DNA of 64,000 nucleotides from Acidaminococcus fermentans (GTDB lineage: Bacteria > Bacillota > Negativicutes > Acidaminococcales > Acidaminococcaceae), in assembly GCF_009696675.1 (NCBI RefSeq), contig NZ_VULN01000001.1, positions 124,001 to 188,000 on the forward strand, written 5' to 3'. Below, one piece after another: positions 42,806-51,945 of the stretch. The translations under genes were made by a program, and so were the position numbers. Positions within the stretch are counted from its first letter, which is position 1. Each line of letters opens with the position of its first letter. The notes under the pieces were generated by a model. That model saw nothing but the letters and a program-made list of their open reading frames with translations, was not told the DNA's origin and ran no database searches.

Positions 42806-43324
42806 TTATTTTGCGTCCTTGGCGGCAGCCTTTTTGGCAGCGCCGGGACGGCTTACGGCTACAATCTTGTAGTCCAGTTCACCGATGGGGGTGGTGACCT
42901 TCACCACGGAACCCACCTTCTGGCCCAGGATGGCTTTGCCCACCGGGGATTCATTGGAGATCCGGGGCGGTTCGGCCATAGGGTCGGCTTCGGTGGTCCC
43001 TACCACGGTGTATTCTTCCTGATCATGGGTTTCCATGTCTTCGATCTTCACCTTGCAGCCCAGGGAAACCACGTTTTTGGTAATGTCGGAATCCTTGATG
43101 ATCTTGGCATTCCGGATCATGTTTTCCAGGGTCAGGATCCGGCCTTCCACAAAGGCCTGTTCGTTTTTGGCATCGTCATATTCGGAGTTTTCGCTGATGT
43201 CCCCGTAAGAAATGGCAACCTTCAGCCGTTCGGCCACCTGCTGCCGTTTCTCGGAACGGAGATAATCCAGTTCGTCTTCTAATTTTTTGAGACCTTCTTC
43301 GGTCAAAATTGTTTGTTCAGCCAT
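42806..43324 (-). CDS. greA: Transcription elongation factor GreA
   Basis: GreA rescues backtracked RNA polymerase by stimulating transcript cleavage. The 172-residue protein has the N-terminal coiled coil (ILTEEGLKKLEDELDYLRSEKR... ISYGDISENSEYDDAKNEQAF) with the acidic tip D-x-x-E-N-x-E, and the C-terminal globular domain (ISNESPVGKAILGQKVG). A Lys/Ala-rich tail extends it slightly. AAAGGAG lies 9 nt before the ATG, and a consensus promoter lies about 50 nt upstream. It is first in an operon with lysS, a common Firmicute pairing. Confidence 0.96.
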   Translation of the reverse strand: MAEQTILTEEGLKKLEDELDYLRSEKRQQVAERLKVAISYGDISENSEYDDAKNEQAFVEGRILTLENMIRNAKIIKDSDITKNVVSLGCKVKIEDMETHDQEEYTVVGTTEADPMAEPPRISNESPVGKAILGQKVGSVVKVTTPIGELDYKIVAVSRPGAAKKAAAKDAK

Positions 43325-43372
43325 GTTTCACGACTCCTTTATAGGCTTTTTGGCTATTACCATATCTTGTAA

Positions 43373-43401
43373 ATTATAGAGTTTTTCCGGGGGGTTGTCA
43401 A
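43373..43401 (-). promoter_or_regulatory. Promoter of greA-lysS
   Basis: On the minus strand, perfect TTGACA (43401-43396), 17 nt, perfect TATAAT (43378-43373). The -35 box is the first part of the reiterated GTCAATGG tract of repeat R10. Confidence 0.88.
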
Positions 43402-43402
43402 T

Positions 43403-43525
43403 GGGAAAGGCCCCGCCGGGGCGGGGCCGTCAATGGTCAATGGTCAATTGTCAATTGTCAATGGCCGGAGGAGGCCAAATGCGGACCCATTTGGCGTTGA
43501 AGGGATGGGCCCTCTCCGGGCGGGC
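43403..43525 (+). repeat. Repeat R10, left direct repeat flanking a permease gene
   Basis: GGCCCCGCCGGGGCGGGGCC palindrome, GTCAATGGTCAATGGTCAAT reiteration, GCCAAATGCGGACCCATTTGG hairpin region and a shortened core. The first 100 bp are almost identical to 44671-44770. Confidence 0.85.
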
Positions 43526-43527
43526 CC

Positions 43528-44652
43528 CTACAGAACCGCTGCCATCCCCGCCAGGGGCACCAGGAAGGCCAGGTTGGCCAGGGTGAATGCCTTCAGATAA
43601 TATCCCTGGAGCCAGGGGTAGCGGCGTACATAATACCCGTAGGAAATCAGGCTGGCCATGGAGGCGATCAGGGTCCCCAGGCCCCCGATGTCCGTACCCA
43701 GCACCAGGGCCCGGCCGTTGTCCGTGAACCCGGACAGCAGCACCGCCGCCGGCACGTTGCTGATCACCTGGCTGGCCAGAAGGGCCGTAAAAAATTCCCG
43801 CCCCTCCAGAAAGGAAATCAGCAGCTGCCGGAAGGCCGGGATCTGGCCCAGGTTCCCGATCAGCACAAAAAAGGCCACAAAAGTCCCCAGCAGCCGGTAA
43901 TCCACCCACCGGAACCACCGGGGCCGGACGGCCAGGATCCCCAGGGTCACCGCCCCCAGGGTCACCCGCCAGTCCAGCACATGGGCCACGGTCAAAAGGC
44001 ACAGACAGAACAGGAACCCCAGGAGCTTTCCGTATTTCCCGGGGCTCCCTTTCCCGGGTTCCCCCCTCCCCCGTTTTTCCAGAGGCCGGCAGGGCACCCA
44101 CAGGACCACCCCCAGGGCCAGCATCCCCAGGGACACCAGGGTGTAGGGCAGCAGCAGGGCCAGGAATCCCCCCAGTTCCATCTGATAATGGAAGTACAGG
44201 TACAGGTTCTGGGGATTCCCCACCGGGGTGACCATACTCCCCAGGTTGGCGGCCAGGGTCTGGAGGATGATGATCCGGGCTGTCTGTTTTTCCGTTGTCT
44301 GCCCGGCCAGGCTGAGGAGGGCAAAGGGGACGAAGGTGATCAGGGCCACGTCGTTGGTGACCCACATGCTGCCGAAGAAGCAGGCAAACACCAGCACCGC
44401 CCCCAATTGCCGGGTGGTGGACAGCCTTTCCAGGAGATGGTCCAGGAGCCTGTCAAAGAAGCCCGTTTCCCGCAGACCCCCGATCACCCCCATAAGGCAG
44501 AACAGAAGGGCCAGTACCGGCAGGTTGAGGGCCCCCACCAGAGCCCGGGAAGGAGGCACCGCCCCAAAGGACAGCAGGGCCCCCAGGGAGGCCAGGAAAA
44601 GGATGGTGTTGGCGCGGATCCAGGGGAAAAGAGTATGGAAGAAGAAGTTCAT
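43528..44652 (-). CDS. ArsB/SLC13-type inner-membrane anion permease
   Basis: A 374-residue polytopic protein with about 10-11 apolar spans. Blocks such as LFCLMGVIGGLRETGFFDRL, MWVTNDVALITFVPFALL, ANLGSMVTPVGNPQNLYLY and ISNVPAAVLLSGFTDNGRAL match the ion-transporter superfamily of ArsB, CitMHS and NhaD proteins; the T-N-D-V-A and G-N-P-Q-N motifs are the two re-entrant loop signatures. The ion cannot be predicted. The ATG at 44652 follows AAAGGA by 8 nt; longer readings enter the repeat. The gene is bounded by two near-identical repeat stretches in the same orientation, suggesting gain or movement by recombination. Confidence 0.85.
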   Translation of the reverse strand: MNFFFHTLFPWIRANTILFLASLGALLSFGAVPPSRALVGALNLPVLALLFCLMGVIGGLRETGFFDRLLDHLLERLSTTRQLGAVLVFACFFGSMWVTNDVALITFVPFALLSLAGQTTEKQTARIIILQTLAANLGSMVTPVGNPQNLYLYFHYQMELGGFLALLLPYTLVSLGMLALGVVLWVPCRPLEKRGRGEPGKGSPGKYGKLLGFLFCLCLLTVAHVLDWRVTLGAVTLGILAVRPRWFRWVDYRLLGTFVAFFVLIGNLGQIPAFRQLLISFLEGREFFTALLASQVISNVPAAVLLSGFTDNGRALVLGTDIGGLGTLIASMASLISYGYYVRRYPWLQGYYLKAFTLANLAFLVPLAGMAAVL

Positions 44653-44670
44653 GGAGGTCGTCCTTTCGGT

Positions 44671-45010
44671 TGGGAAGGGCCCCGCCGGGGCGGGGCCGTC
44701 AATGTGGTCAATGGTCAATGGCCGGGGGAAGCCAAATGCGGACCCATTTGGCGTTGAAGGGATGGGCCCGACCGGCGGCCGGGTCGGGCTTGCCTTCGGC
44801 AAGCCCCTACGGCGTTGGGGTCGGGGAGTCTCCATGGAAATGTGGGGACGGGGTTGTCGGAGAATCCGTTTCTCTGGCCGTTGTTGTGAACCTCCGGCCC
44901 TGAAGCCGTAGGGGCGTGCCCCAGGCCCGCCCTTCCGTGGCCTCCGGTTTTCCCTTCAGGACCCTTTGCCCCCGGCAAATGGTCTCCTTTGGCGTGAGAC
45001 GTTTTCCCAT
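44671..45010 (+). repeat. Dispersed repeat copy R11
   Basis: GGCCCCGCCGGGGCGGGGCC, GGTCAATGGTCAATGGCC, GCCAAATGCGGACCCATTTGG, core GGCGGCCGGGTCGGGCTTGCC, a diverged middle section with GTTTCTCTGGCCGTTGTTGTG, TAGGGGCGTGCC, and tail hairpin TTTGCCCCCGGCAAATGG. No gene in this gap. Confidence 0.85.
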
Positions 45011-45045
45011 AAAAAGAACCCGCCCCCAAAAGGCGGGTTCTTTCC
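45011..45045 (-). terminator. Terminator of tpx
   Basis: AAAGAACCCGCC-TTTTGGGG-GGCGGGTTCTTTTT on the minus strand. It is virtually identical to the terminator after the nitroreductase gene at 61.3 kb. Confidence 0.88.
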
Positions 45046-45084
45046 TTTGGCTGCCGACTAGTGGCTAGTGACTGTTGGCTGTTC

Positions 45085-45594
45085 TTACAGCATCCCCTTC
45101 ACTGCAGCCAGCACTCCGTCGAAATTGATGGCATGGGTCACTTCGGGGACGTATTCCACGTAGGTCACTTTGTCGTTTTTGTCGATGACCACGACCCCCC
45201 GGGCTTCCAGCCGCAGGCCGTCCATGAGGAAGCCGTAGTTCTTCCCGAAGGAAGCGTCCCGGTGATCGGACAGGGTCACCACGTTTTCCACCCCGGCGGC
45301 GCCGCACCAGCGGGCCTGGGCAAAGGGCAGGTCCATGGAGACCGTGAGCACCACCACATCTTCGGACAGGCCGGTGACATCCTGATTGAACCAGCGGGTC
45401 TGGGCGTCGCAGACCCCGGTATCCAGGGAAGGCACCACGGAGATCACTTTGATCTTCCCTTCATAATCCTTCAGGGTCTTTTCCCCCAGTTTGTTGTCGA
45501 TGAGTTTGAAATCAGGAGCCTGCTGGCCCACTTTCACTTCCGGCCCCACCAGGGCCACAGGGTCGCCGGCAAAGGTTACGGTACGTTTTTCCAT
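45085..45594 (-). CDS. tpx: Thiol peroxidase
   Basis: Tpx is an atypical two-cysteine peroxiredoxin that reduces hydrogen peroxide and lipid peroxides with thioredoxin. The 169-residue protein has the peroxidatic Cys62 in PSLDTGVCDAQTRWFN and the resolving Cys97 in FAQARWCGAAG, the normal positions. KVGQQAPDFKL opens the thioredoxin fold. AGGAGG lies before the ATG. Monocistronic, between repeats R11 and R12. With the hemerythrin operon it points to occasional oxygen exposure. Confidence 0.96.
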   Translation of the reverse strand: MEKRTVTFAGDPVALVGPEVKVGQQAPDFKLIDNKLGEKTLKDYEGKIKVISVVPSLDTGVCDAQTRWFNQDVTGLSEDVVVLTVSMDLPFAQARWCGAAGVENVVTLSDHRDASFGKNYGFLMDGLRLEARGVVVIDKNDKVTYVEYVPEVTHAINFDGVLAAVKGML

Positions 45595-45749
45595 ATTGAA
45601 ATTCCTCCTCTATATGATCAGAATGGATAGTTTGTTGGTATAGATATAGTATAGCATTTTAAGAATGATTCGTAAATAGAATTTTGTAAAAGATTGGTGG
45701 AAAGAACCCCCTACCCGCTGCCCCGGGTCCTTCCCCCCTTGCCAGGGGA

Positions 45750-46180
45750 CACAGCCCCTTGGGCGGCCGGGTCGGGCTTGCCTACGGCGAGCCCCTACGG
45801 CGTTGGGGTCTGGGAGTCTTCTCCGGTCGTTGGGACCAGGTCCCCCAAGGGCCGGTGCAGGAAGGAGGACGGCGCCGGGTATTGCGGCGCCTAACCCACC
45901 ACCAGCCTTGCGGCTGGTCCCCAGCTACGGCATAAGCGACCTCGCTATCCGCTGAAGCGGATGCTCCCTGCTTACGCCCTTGCAAAGGGCGGATATAGGC
46001 TGGGTCCATGGACCCATTGCTTATTTGAGTACAAGGGCGAAGCCCGTGTACTTGTTATCCGCCCTTTGCAAGGGCGGGGGACCGTTGCGCCTGCGCAATG
46101 GTGGTGGGTTAGCAGCCCAACGGGCTGCGTTTCCCTTCAAAACCATTTGCCCCCGGCAAATGGTCTCCTTTGACATTAGG
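45750..46180 (+). repeat. Dispersed repeat copy R12 with a 220-bp inverted-repeat module
   Basis: Core at 45760-45810, then the module bounded by TAACCCACCACCA (45892-45904) and TGGTGGTGGGTTA (46099-46111), as in R4. Relative to R4 it carries about 50 extra bases after the left arm, containing a small palindrome ATCCGCTGAAGCGGAT. The tail hairpin CATTTGCCCCCGGCAAATGG follows. No gene in 45595-46238. Confidence 0.85.
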
Positions 46181-46183
46181 CGC

Positions 46184-46216
46184 AAAAAATCCCCCTGGTT
46201 TCCCAGGGGGATTTCG
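46184..46216 (-). terminator. Terminator of groESL
   Basis: AAATCCCCCTGG-GAAA-CCAGGGGGATTTTTT on the minus strand, 23 nt after the groEL stop. Confidence 0.92.
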
Positions 46217-46238
46217 TTGTGCCTGTTCAGGTCTGATC

Positions 46239-47915
<1,677 letters not shown>

Positions 47916-47943
47916 CTACCAGATACGGGACGGAGGAAAGCTT

Positions 47944-48234
47944 TCAGTCTTCCACAACCGCCAGGATATCGCTGTCTCTCAGGATGATGTAGTCTTTCCC
48001 GTCCAGGGTTACATCACTGCCGGAGTATTTGGCGAATACCACCACATCCCCTGCCTTCACTTCAGAAGGGACCCGGGTGCCGTTTTCCAGGAGACGGCCG
48101 GTGCCTACGGCAACCACTTTGCCGGTCTGGGGTTTGTCTTTGTGAGCAGTATCCGGCAGGTAAATGCCGCTGCTGGTTTTTTCTTCTTGTACAATGGGTT
48201 CAACTACAACATGATCATCCAAAGGTTTTAACAT
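47944..48234 (-). CDS. groES: Co-chaperonin GroES (10 kDa)
   Basis: GroES caps the GroEL ring. The 96-residue protein starts [20 protein letters not shown], has the mobile-loop region [14 protein letters not shown] and the conserved core [10 protein letters not shown] and [21 protein letters not shown] precedes the ATG. It is the first gene of groESL, with CIRCE and promoter directly upstream. Confidence 0.98.
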   Translation of the reverse strand: MLKPLDDHVVVEPIVQEEKTSSGIYLPDTAHKDKPQTGKVVAVGTGRLLENGTRVPSEVKAGDVVVFAKYSGSDVTLDGKDYIILRDSDILAVVED

Positions 48235-48283
48235 CTTACGTATCCCCTTTCATTCTATGAGCAATGGGTTGTTTGCATTTTTA

Positions 48284-48310
48284 TTAGCACTCATTTCACT
48301 GGAGTGCTAA
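48284..48310. promoter_or_regulatory. CIRCE operator (HrcA site) before groESL
   Basis: A perfect inverted repeat TTAGCACTC-N9-GAGTGCTAA, about 50 nt before groES and just after the inferred transcription start. It predicts repression by HrcA, as in other Firmicutes; hrcA itself is not in the window. Confidence 0.97.
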
Positions 48311-48321
48311 CTACAGTATCT

Positions 48322-48349
48322 ATAATAGCATGTTTCCAAAAAAAATCAA
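48322..48349 (-). promoter_or_regulatory. Promoter of groESL
   Basis: On the minus strand, TTGATT (48349-48344), 16 nt, TATTAT (48327-48322). Its -35 box coincides with the T-run end of the rsmA-operon terminator. Confidence 0.7.
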
Positions 48350-48381
48350 GCCCTTTGACTATTTTTTGTCAAAAGGCTTGA
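48338..48381 (-). terminator. Terminator of the metG-rsmA gene cluster
   Basis: CAAGCCTTTTGAC pairs with GTCAAAGGGCTTG (one mismatch), followed by eight T. The stop codon of the last gene lies inside the hairpin. Confidence 0.75.
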
Positions 48382-48619
48382 AAACTTTTTTCTGCAGGGT
48401 CCGGACCACCTGGTCGTACCGGTCCGGGTCGTGGGGCAAAAGGCAGCGGCTGCAGTCTTTGTTCCCATCTCCCAGCCGGGTGAAATCCCCGCCGCAGTCC
48501 GGCACCAGGTACAGGGGGCAGTAGCAGAACAGGCAGTTGAACCGGTCCGGGTCCGCCCCTTTGTGGCAGGGAAAGAATTCGCACTGCCGGTGGGCAAAGA
48601 ACTTGTACCGGCAGCTCAT
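48359..48619 (-). CDS. Cysteine-rich small domain protein
   Basis: An 86-residue protein matching the cysteine-rich small domain family: MSCRYKFFAHRQCEFFPCHKG, DRFNCLFCYCPLYLVPDCGG and DGNKDCSRCLLPHDPDRYD. Nine or more cysteines in C-x2-C and C-x-C pairs suggest a zinc or iron-sulfur site. The function is unknown; relatives are sometimes found next to cobalamin or rRNA-maturation genes. Its ATG overlaps the rsmA stop (ATGA), so it is co-translated as the last gene of the operon. Confidence 0.85.
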   Translation of the reverse strand: MSCRYKFFAHRQCEFFPCHKGADPDRFNCLFCYCPLYLVPDCGGDFTRLGDGNKDCSRCLLPHDPDRYDQVVRTLQKKVFKPFDKK

Positions 48620-49470
48620 GGTTCCAGCAGCTTCCCGTAGGCCTGGGCCAGGCTGCCGAATTCGTCCATGGAAAGGGATTCCCCTCTCCGCTTCCCGTCG
48701 ATGCCGGCCCCATCCAGCAGTTCCTTCACCTGGTCCGGGGTGATGCCCAGGGTCTTCAGGCAGTTGCTGAGCATTTTCCGCCGCTGGGAAAAGGCCGCCT
48801 TCACCACCCGGAAGAACAGCTTCGCCGGAACATCCACCGCCGGGTGCTCCCGTTTGTCGCAGACCACCACCATGGAATCCACCTTGGGGGCGGGCATAAA
48901 GTCCCGGGCGGGCACCGGGATGGCCAGCCGGGGCTGGGAATAATACTGGAGAGCCAGGGACAGAGGGCCGTAATCCTTCCCTCCCGGAGCAGCGATCATC
49001 CGCTCCGCCACTTCCTTCTGGACCATCACCACCAGCCTCTGGAGGGGCAGATCCTCTTCCAAAAGGGCGAAGATGATGGGGGTGGTGATGTAATAGGGCA
49101 GGTTGGCGGCCACCGTAAAGGGCCGGTGCTCCGTCACTTCCCCCAGGTCCACCTTCAGCACGTCCCCGGGGACGATTTCCACATTGTCATACCCTTCCAG
49201 GGTTTTGGCCAGGACGGGCAGCAGGGTCCGGTCGATCTCCACGCTTTTCACCTGGGCCCCGGTCTCCGCCAGGGCCTGGGTCAGGGTACCGATTCCCGGG
49301 CCGATTTCCAGCACCAGGTCTCCGGGGCCCACCTGGGCTTCCCGGGCGATCCCCCAGACCACCTGTTCATTGATCAAAAAGTTCTGTCCGAACTTCTTCT
49401 TGGCCCGGAGGCCAAAAGTATCGAGGATGTACCGGGTCACGTCCCGGCTGGCGATCACTGGATGCAGCAT
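48616..49470 (-). CDS. rsmA: 16S rRNA dimethyladenosine transferase RsmA (KsgA)
   Basis: RsmA dimethylates A1518 and A1519 near the 3' end of 16S rRNA, a late 30S maturation step. The 284-residue protein has the SAM-binding LVLEIGPGIGTLTQALAE, the substrate motif VAANLPYYITTPIIF (N-L-P-Y) and the C-terminal helical domain (AFSQRRKMLSNCLKTLG). RNFLINEQV-like FGQNFLINEQVV is at the N-terminus. It is separated from the rnmV stop by one base; this rnmV-rsmA pair is typical of Firmicutes. Confidence 0.97.
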   Translation of the reverse strand: MLHPVIASRDVTRYILDTFGLRAKKKFGQNFLINEQVVWGIAREAQVGPGDLVLEIGPGIGTLTQALAETGAQVKSVEIDRTLLPVLAKTLEGYDNVEIVPGDVLKVDLGEVTEHRPFTVAANLPYYITTPIIFALLEEDLPLQRLVVMVQKEVAERMIAAPGGKDYGPLSLALQYYSQPRLAIPVPARDFMPAPKVDSMVVVCDKREHPAVDVPAKLFFRVVKAAFSQRRKMLSNCLKTLGITPDQVKELLDGAGIDGKRRGESLSMDEFGSLAQAYGKLLEP

Positions 49471-49471
49471 G

Positions 49472-50017
49472 TCATTTCCCTTCCCCGTCGATTTCCGCCA
49501 GAGCGGCCTGGAATTCCTCCCGGGTCACTCCGTAATTGTTCAGCCGATGGACCATCTGCTTGGCATTCCCGTAGCCGATGCCCAGGATGGCTCCCAGTCT
49601 GTCCCGCCGGGCCACCGCCTCCGGAGACCCTGACAGCCCGGAAACAAACAAGTCCCGAGAGGAAAATTCCTTTCGGGGCTCCATTTCCTGGAAACGGACC
49701 TTGGACAGGGCTTTCCGGATGGCCTCCGGCTGGGCCTGTTCAATGCCCACATCATGATGGGCCAGGGCCTCCGCCTTGGGCACAAAAGCCTGTCCGGCTT
49801 TGGGGAAGCGCTCCGTCAAGAATTTCCGGATCCGCTCTCCCGCGCCGTCGGGATCGGTCATGATGATGATCCCCCGTTTCCTGTAGGCTGCTTCGATCAG
49901 GGCCAGGGTATGGGGCGCCAGGGTGAATCCCCCGGTCTCGATGGTCTCAGCATCCACTGCCTTCTTCACCGCCACGGTGTCCATCTTGCCTTCTACTACC
50001 AGCACTTCTTTCAGCAC
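49472..50017 (-). CDS. rnmV: Ribonuclease M5
   Basis: RNase M5 makes the final cuts that mature 5S rRNA. The 181-residue protein has the Toprim motifs VVEGKMD (residues 7-13) and IIIMTDPDGAGERIR with the D-x-D-x-G metal site, plus FVPKAEALAHHDVGIEQA, typical of the family. The start is GTG at 50017, with AGGAG 7 nt before it. It lies between the 3D-domain gene (16 nt upstream) and rsmA. Confidence 0.94.
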   Translation of the reverse strand: MLKEVLVVEGKMDTVAVKKAVDAETIETGGFTLAPHTLALIEAAYRKRGIIIMTDPDGAGERIRKFLTERFPKAGQAFVPKAEALAHHDVGIEQAQPEAIRKALSKVRFQEMEPRKEFSSRDLFVSGLSGSPEAVARRDRLGAILGIGYGNAKQMVHRLNNYGVTREEFQAALAEIDGEGK

Positions 50018-50033
50018 GATTTTCTCCTGTCTT

Positions 50034-51023
50034 TTACTCCAAGAAATACACAGTCACATCCCGCCGGCCCCAGGAAATGGCATCGCCATAATCTTCCATG
50101 AACAGGTCGATGGTATTGCCGTTGATGGCGCCGCCGCAGTCCGCTGCCACAGCAAAGCCGTAGCCGGGGATGTACATTCGAGTGCCGTAGGGGATCACGT
50201 CCGGATCCACGGCCACCACCCCATGATAGGGGACTACGCCGGTGGAGGTGAGCCCTGTGCCGCTGCCTTCTGCCATGGTGTAGGCGGATGCTTCCACCGT
50301 CCGGGCAGAGCGGTAACGGACGAAACCACGGGAGGTTTCGATCATATTCAGGTTGTTCCCCGTACCCACTTCCACGATTTCAGGGACCGGTTCCGAGAGC
50401 ACTTCCCGGTTCAGCTCCTGTCTTACGGTTTCGCTGCCCACCTTGATTTCCCGGTAGGTGACCTTTTCCTGCCCGTTTTGGCCGGGGGAGATCACATTCT
50501 GCCGGCCCCGGGGCAGGTTGTCATTGTTCCGCATCTCCACTTCATAGGGGATGTCCCGGGTTTCGGTGGTCAGTTTATTGGTGGGAGAAATAATGTGGAT
50601 GGTCATGTCCGGGGTCACTTCCGTGTCCAGTCCCGGATAGACCTGGAATCCTTTGTAATCCACTCCCACGGCATTCAATACGTCTCGCACGGTTTTGCGT
50701 CCGATGGTGTATTCGGTGGTTCTTCCTGCTTTCCAAACTTTCACGGGCATGGCCCGGGTCACTTCGATGGTAGCTCCATCATTGAGTTTTTCCTCTTCGC
50801 CGACCAGTTCATATCCGTCGGCTTTCTGAAGAACAACACCGGCTTCTTCCAGGGCTCCCTGAACGGTCAGGGCTCTGGTCTGCAGGGTTATGGTCTGTCC
50901 GTCCACTTTGATGCTCACGGTTTTGGGCTGGGCCGCAAAGCCCACCAGGTTCACGCTGGCAGCCAGCAGCAGGCAGACAACAATCCACTTGTAGGGACGC
51001 TTAAAAGGTTGTGATTTTCGCAA
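50034..51023 (-). CDS. Cell-wall active 3D-domain protein with DUF348 and G5 domains (YabE type)
   Basis: A 329-residue exported protein related to YabE and resuscitation factors. A membrane or signal segment (residues 11-31, YKWIVVCLLLAASVNLVGFAA) is followed by two ubiquitin-like DUF348 domains (KTVSIKVDGQTITLQTRALT, KAGRTTEYTIGRKTVRDVLN), a G5 domain (about 165-230) and a C-terminal 3D domain with VDPDVIPYGTRMYIPGYG and ADCGGAINGNTIDLFM, which carries the three conserved Asp of lytic-transglycosylase-like folds. It should act on peptidoglycan in the periplasm. The start is TTG at 51023, after GGAGG at 6 nt. It has its own promoter with a FapR-like palindrome. Confidence 0.9.
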   Translation of the reverse strand: MRKSQPFKRPYKWIVVCLLLAASVNLVGFAAQPKTVSIKVDGQTITLQTRALTVQGALEEAGVVLQKADGYELVGEEEKLNDGATIEVTRAMPVKVWKAGRTTEYTIGRKTVRDVLNAVGVDYKGFQVYPGLDTEVTPDMTIHIISPTNKLTTETRDIPYEVEMRNNDNLPRGRQNVISPGQNGQEKVTYREIKVGSETVRQELNREVLSEPVPEIVEVGTGNNLNMIETSRGFVRYRSARTVEASAYTMAEGSGTGLTSTGVVPYHGVVAVDPDVIPYGTRMYIPGYGFAVAADCGGAINGNTIDLFMEDYGDAISWGRRDVTVYFLE

Positions 51024-51051
51024 AGTTTCGCCTCCTTAAAGTGCTTGCATC

Positions 51052-51081
51052 ATACCATAAGGAGGCGATTCCTGTCAAAAT
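51052..51081 (-). promoter_or_regulatory. Promoter of the 3D-domain gene
   Basis: Minus-strand TTGACA, 18 nt, TATGAT, ending about 28 nt before the TTG start codon. A second TATAAT lies further upstream, just before the palindrome at 51086-51102. Confidence 0.65.
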
Positions 51082-51085
51082 TAAA

Positions 51086-51102
51086 TTAGTACCAGGTACT
51101 AA
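51086..51102. promoter_or_regulatory. 17-bp perfect palindrome resembling a FapR operator
   Basis: TTAGTACCAGGTACTAA: two 8-bp arms around one base. It lies between an upstream TATAAT and the downstream TTGACA of the 3D-domain gene. The sequence agrees with the FapR-type operator as I remember it (TTAGTACC-N-GGTACTAA). No FapR or fatty-acid gene is nearby, so the regulator is inferred only from the site. Confidence 0.5.
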
Positions 51103-51158
51103 AATTATACACTCTGACAGGTGTAATTTGTGACGTTTTTGTAGACTGTACAGCTGTT

Positions 51159-51944
51159 TTACTGGTTTGTGAGACGGAAAAACAGCTTTTTCGCATTATT
51201 TGTTGAACTTTCCATGATTTTTTCCGGTGTGGTCCCCCGGAGTTCCGCCGCCCGCTCTGCCACAATGGCGGTGTACAGAGGGTTGTTCCGCTTTCCCCGG
51301 TAGGGCACAGGGGCCATGTAGGGGGAATCGGTCTCGAACAGGATCCGGTCTTCCGGCACCCGGGCCAGGATGGATCTTACCCCCCGGTCGTTCTTGAAGG
51401 TGCTGGTGCCCCCGAACCCCAGGTACCAGCCCAGGGCCAGGGCCTCTTCCGCCATGGCCCAGTCCCCGGAAAAGCAGTGGAGCACCCCCCGGACGCCTTT
51501 GCCTTCTTCCCGGATGATCCGGAGCACGTCCTCATGGGAATCCCGGTCGTGGATGATCACCGGCAGGCCGGTTTTCCGGGCCAGGTCCAGCTGGCGGATC
51601 AGAAATTCCTGCTGCAGGCCGTGGGGGGAATGTTCATCGTTGTAGTAATCCAGACCGATCTCCCCGATGGCCACCACCCGGGGATCGGCGCACCAGGCTT
51701 CGATCTGTTTCAGGTCCTCCAGGCTGCTGTGGCTGATCTCTTCCGGATGGATCCCCACTGCCGCCCACACAAAGGGGTACTGGTGGGCCAGGGCAAGGGC
51801 CGTTTGGGAGCTGGGAATGTCACAGCCGGGATCAATGATCCCGGCCATGGTCTCTCCGATGGAACGGAGCAGCTCTTCCCTGTCTTCGTCAAAATCCTCC
51901 ACGTCCACATGGGCGTGGGTATCGAACAAAGGAAGCTTATGCAT
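51159..51944 (-). CDS. tatD: TatD family metal-dependent hydrolase
   Basis: A 261-residue TIM-barrel hydrolase of the TatD/YabD deoxyribonuclease family. Metal ligands are visible: H10-x-H12 in FDTHAHVD, Glu in AIGEIGLDYY, His in VIIHDRDSHED and LHCFSGDW, and Asp in FETDSPY. Family members degrade DNA 3' ends and have been linked to repair. Start and metG stop are separated by one base (TAACATG), so it is co-translated with metG, the usual Firmicute order. Confidence 0.95.
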   Translation of the reverse strand: MHKLPLFDTHAHVDVEDFDEDREELLRSIGETMAGIIDPGCDIPSSQTALALAHQYPFVWAAVGIHPEEISHSSLEDLKQIEAWCADPRVVAIGEIGLDYYNDEHSPHGLQQEFLIRQLDLARKTGLPVIIHDRDSHEDVLRIIREEGKGVRGVLHCFSGDWAMAEEALALGWYLGFGGTSTFKNDRGVRSILARVPEDRILFETDSPYMAPVPYRGKRNNPLYTAIVAERAAELRGTTPEKIMESSTNNAKKLFFRLTNQ

Positions 51945-51945
51945 G

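Noticed and set aside
42780-42806. A T-box or other riboswitch before lysS, metG or ilvD
   Set aside because: lysS follows greA by 26 nt, the ilvD leader is about 45 nt, and the metG upstream region (53899-53970) lacks the T-box stems and the TGGNACC-like sequence.
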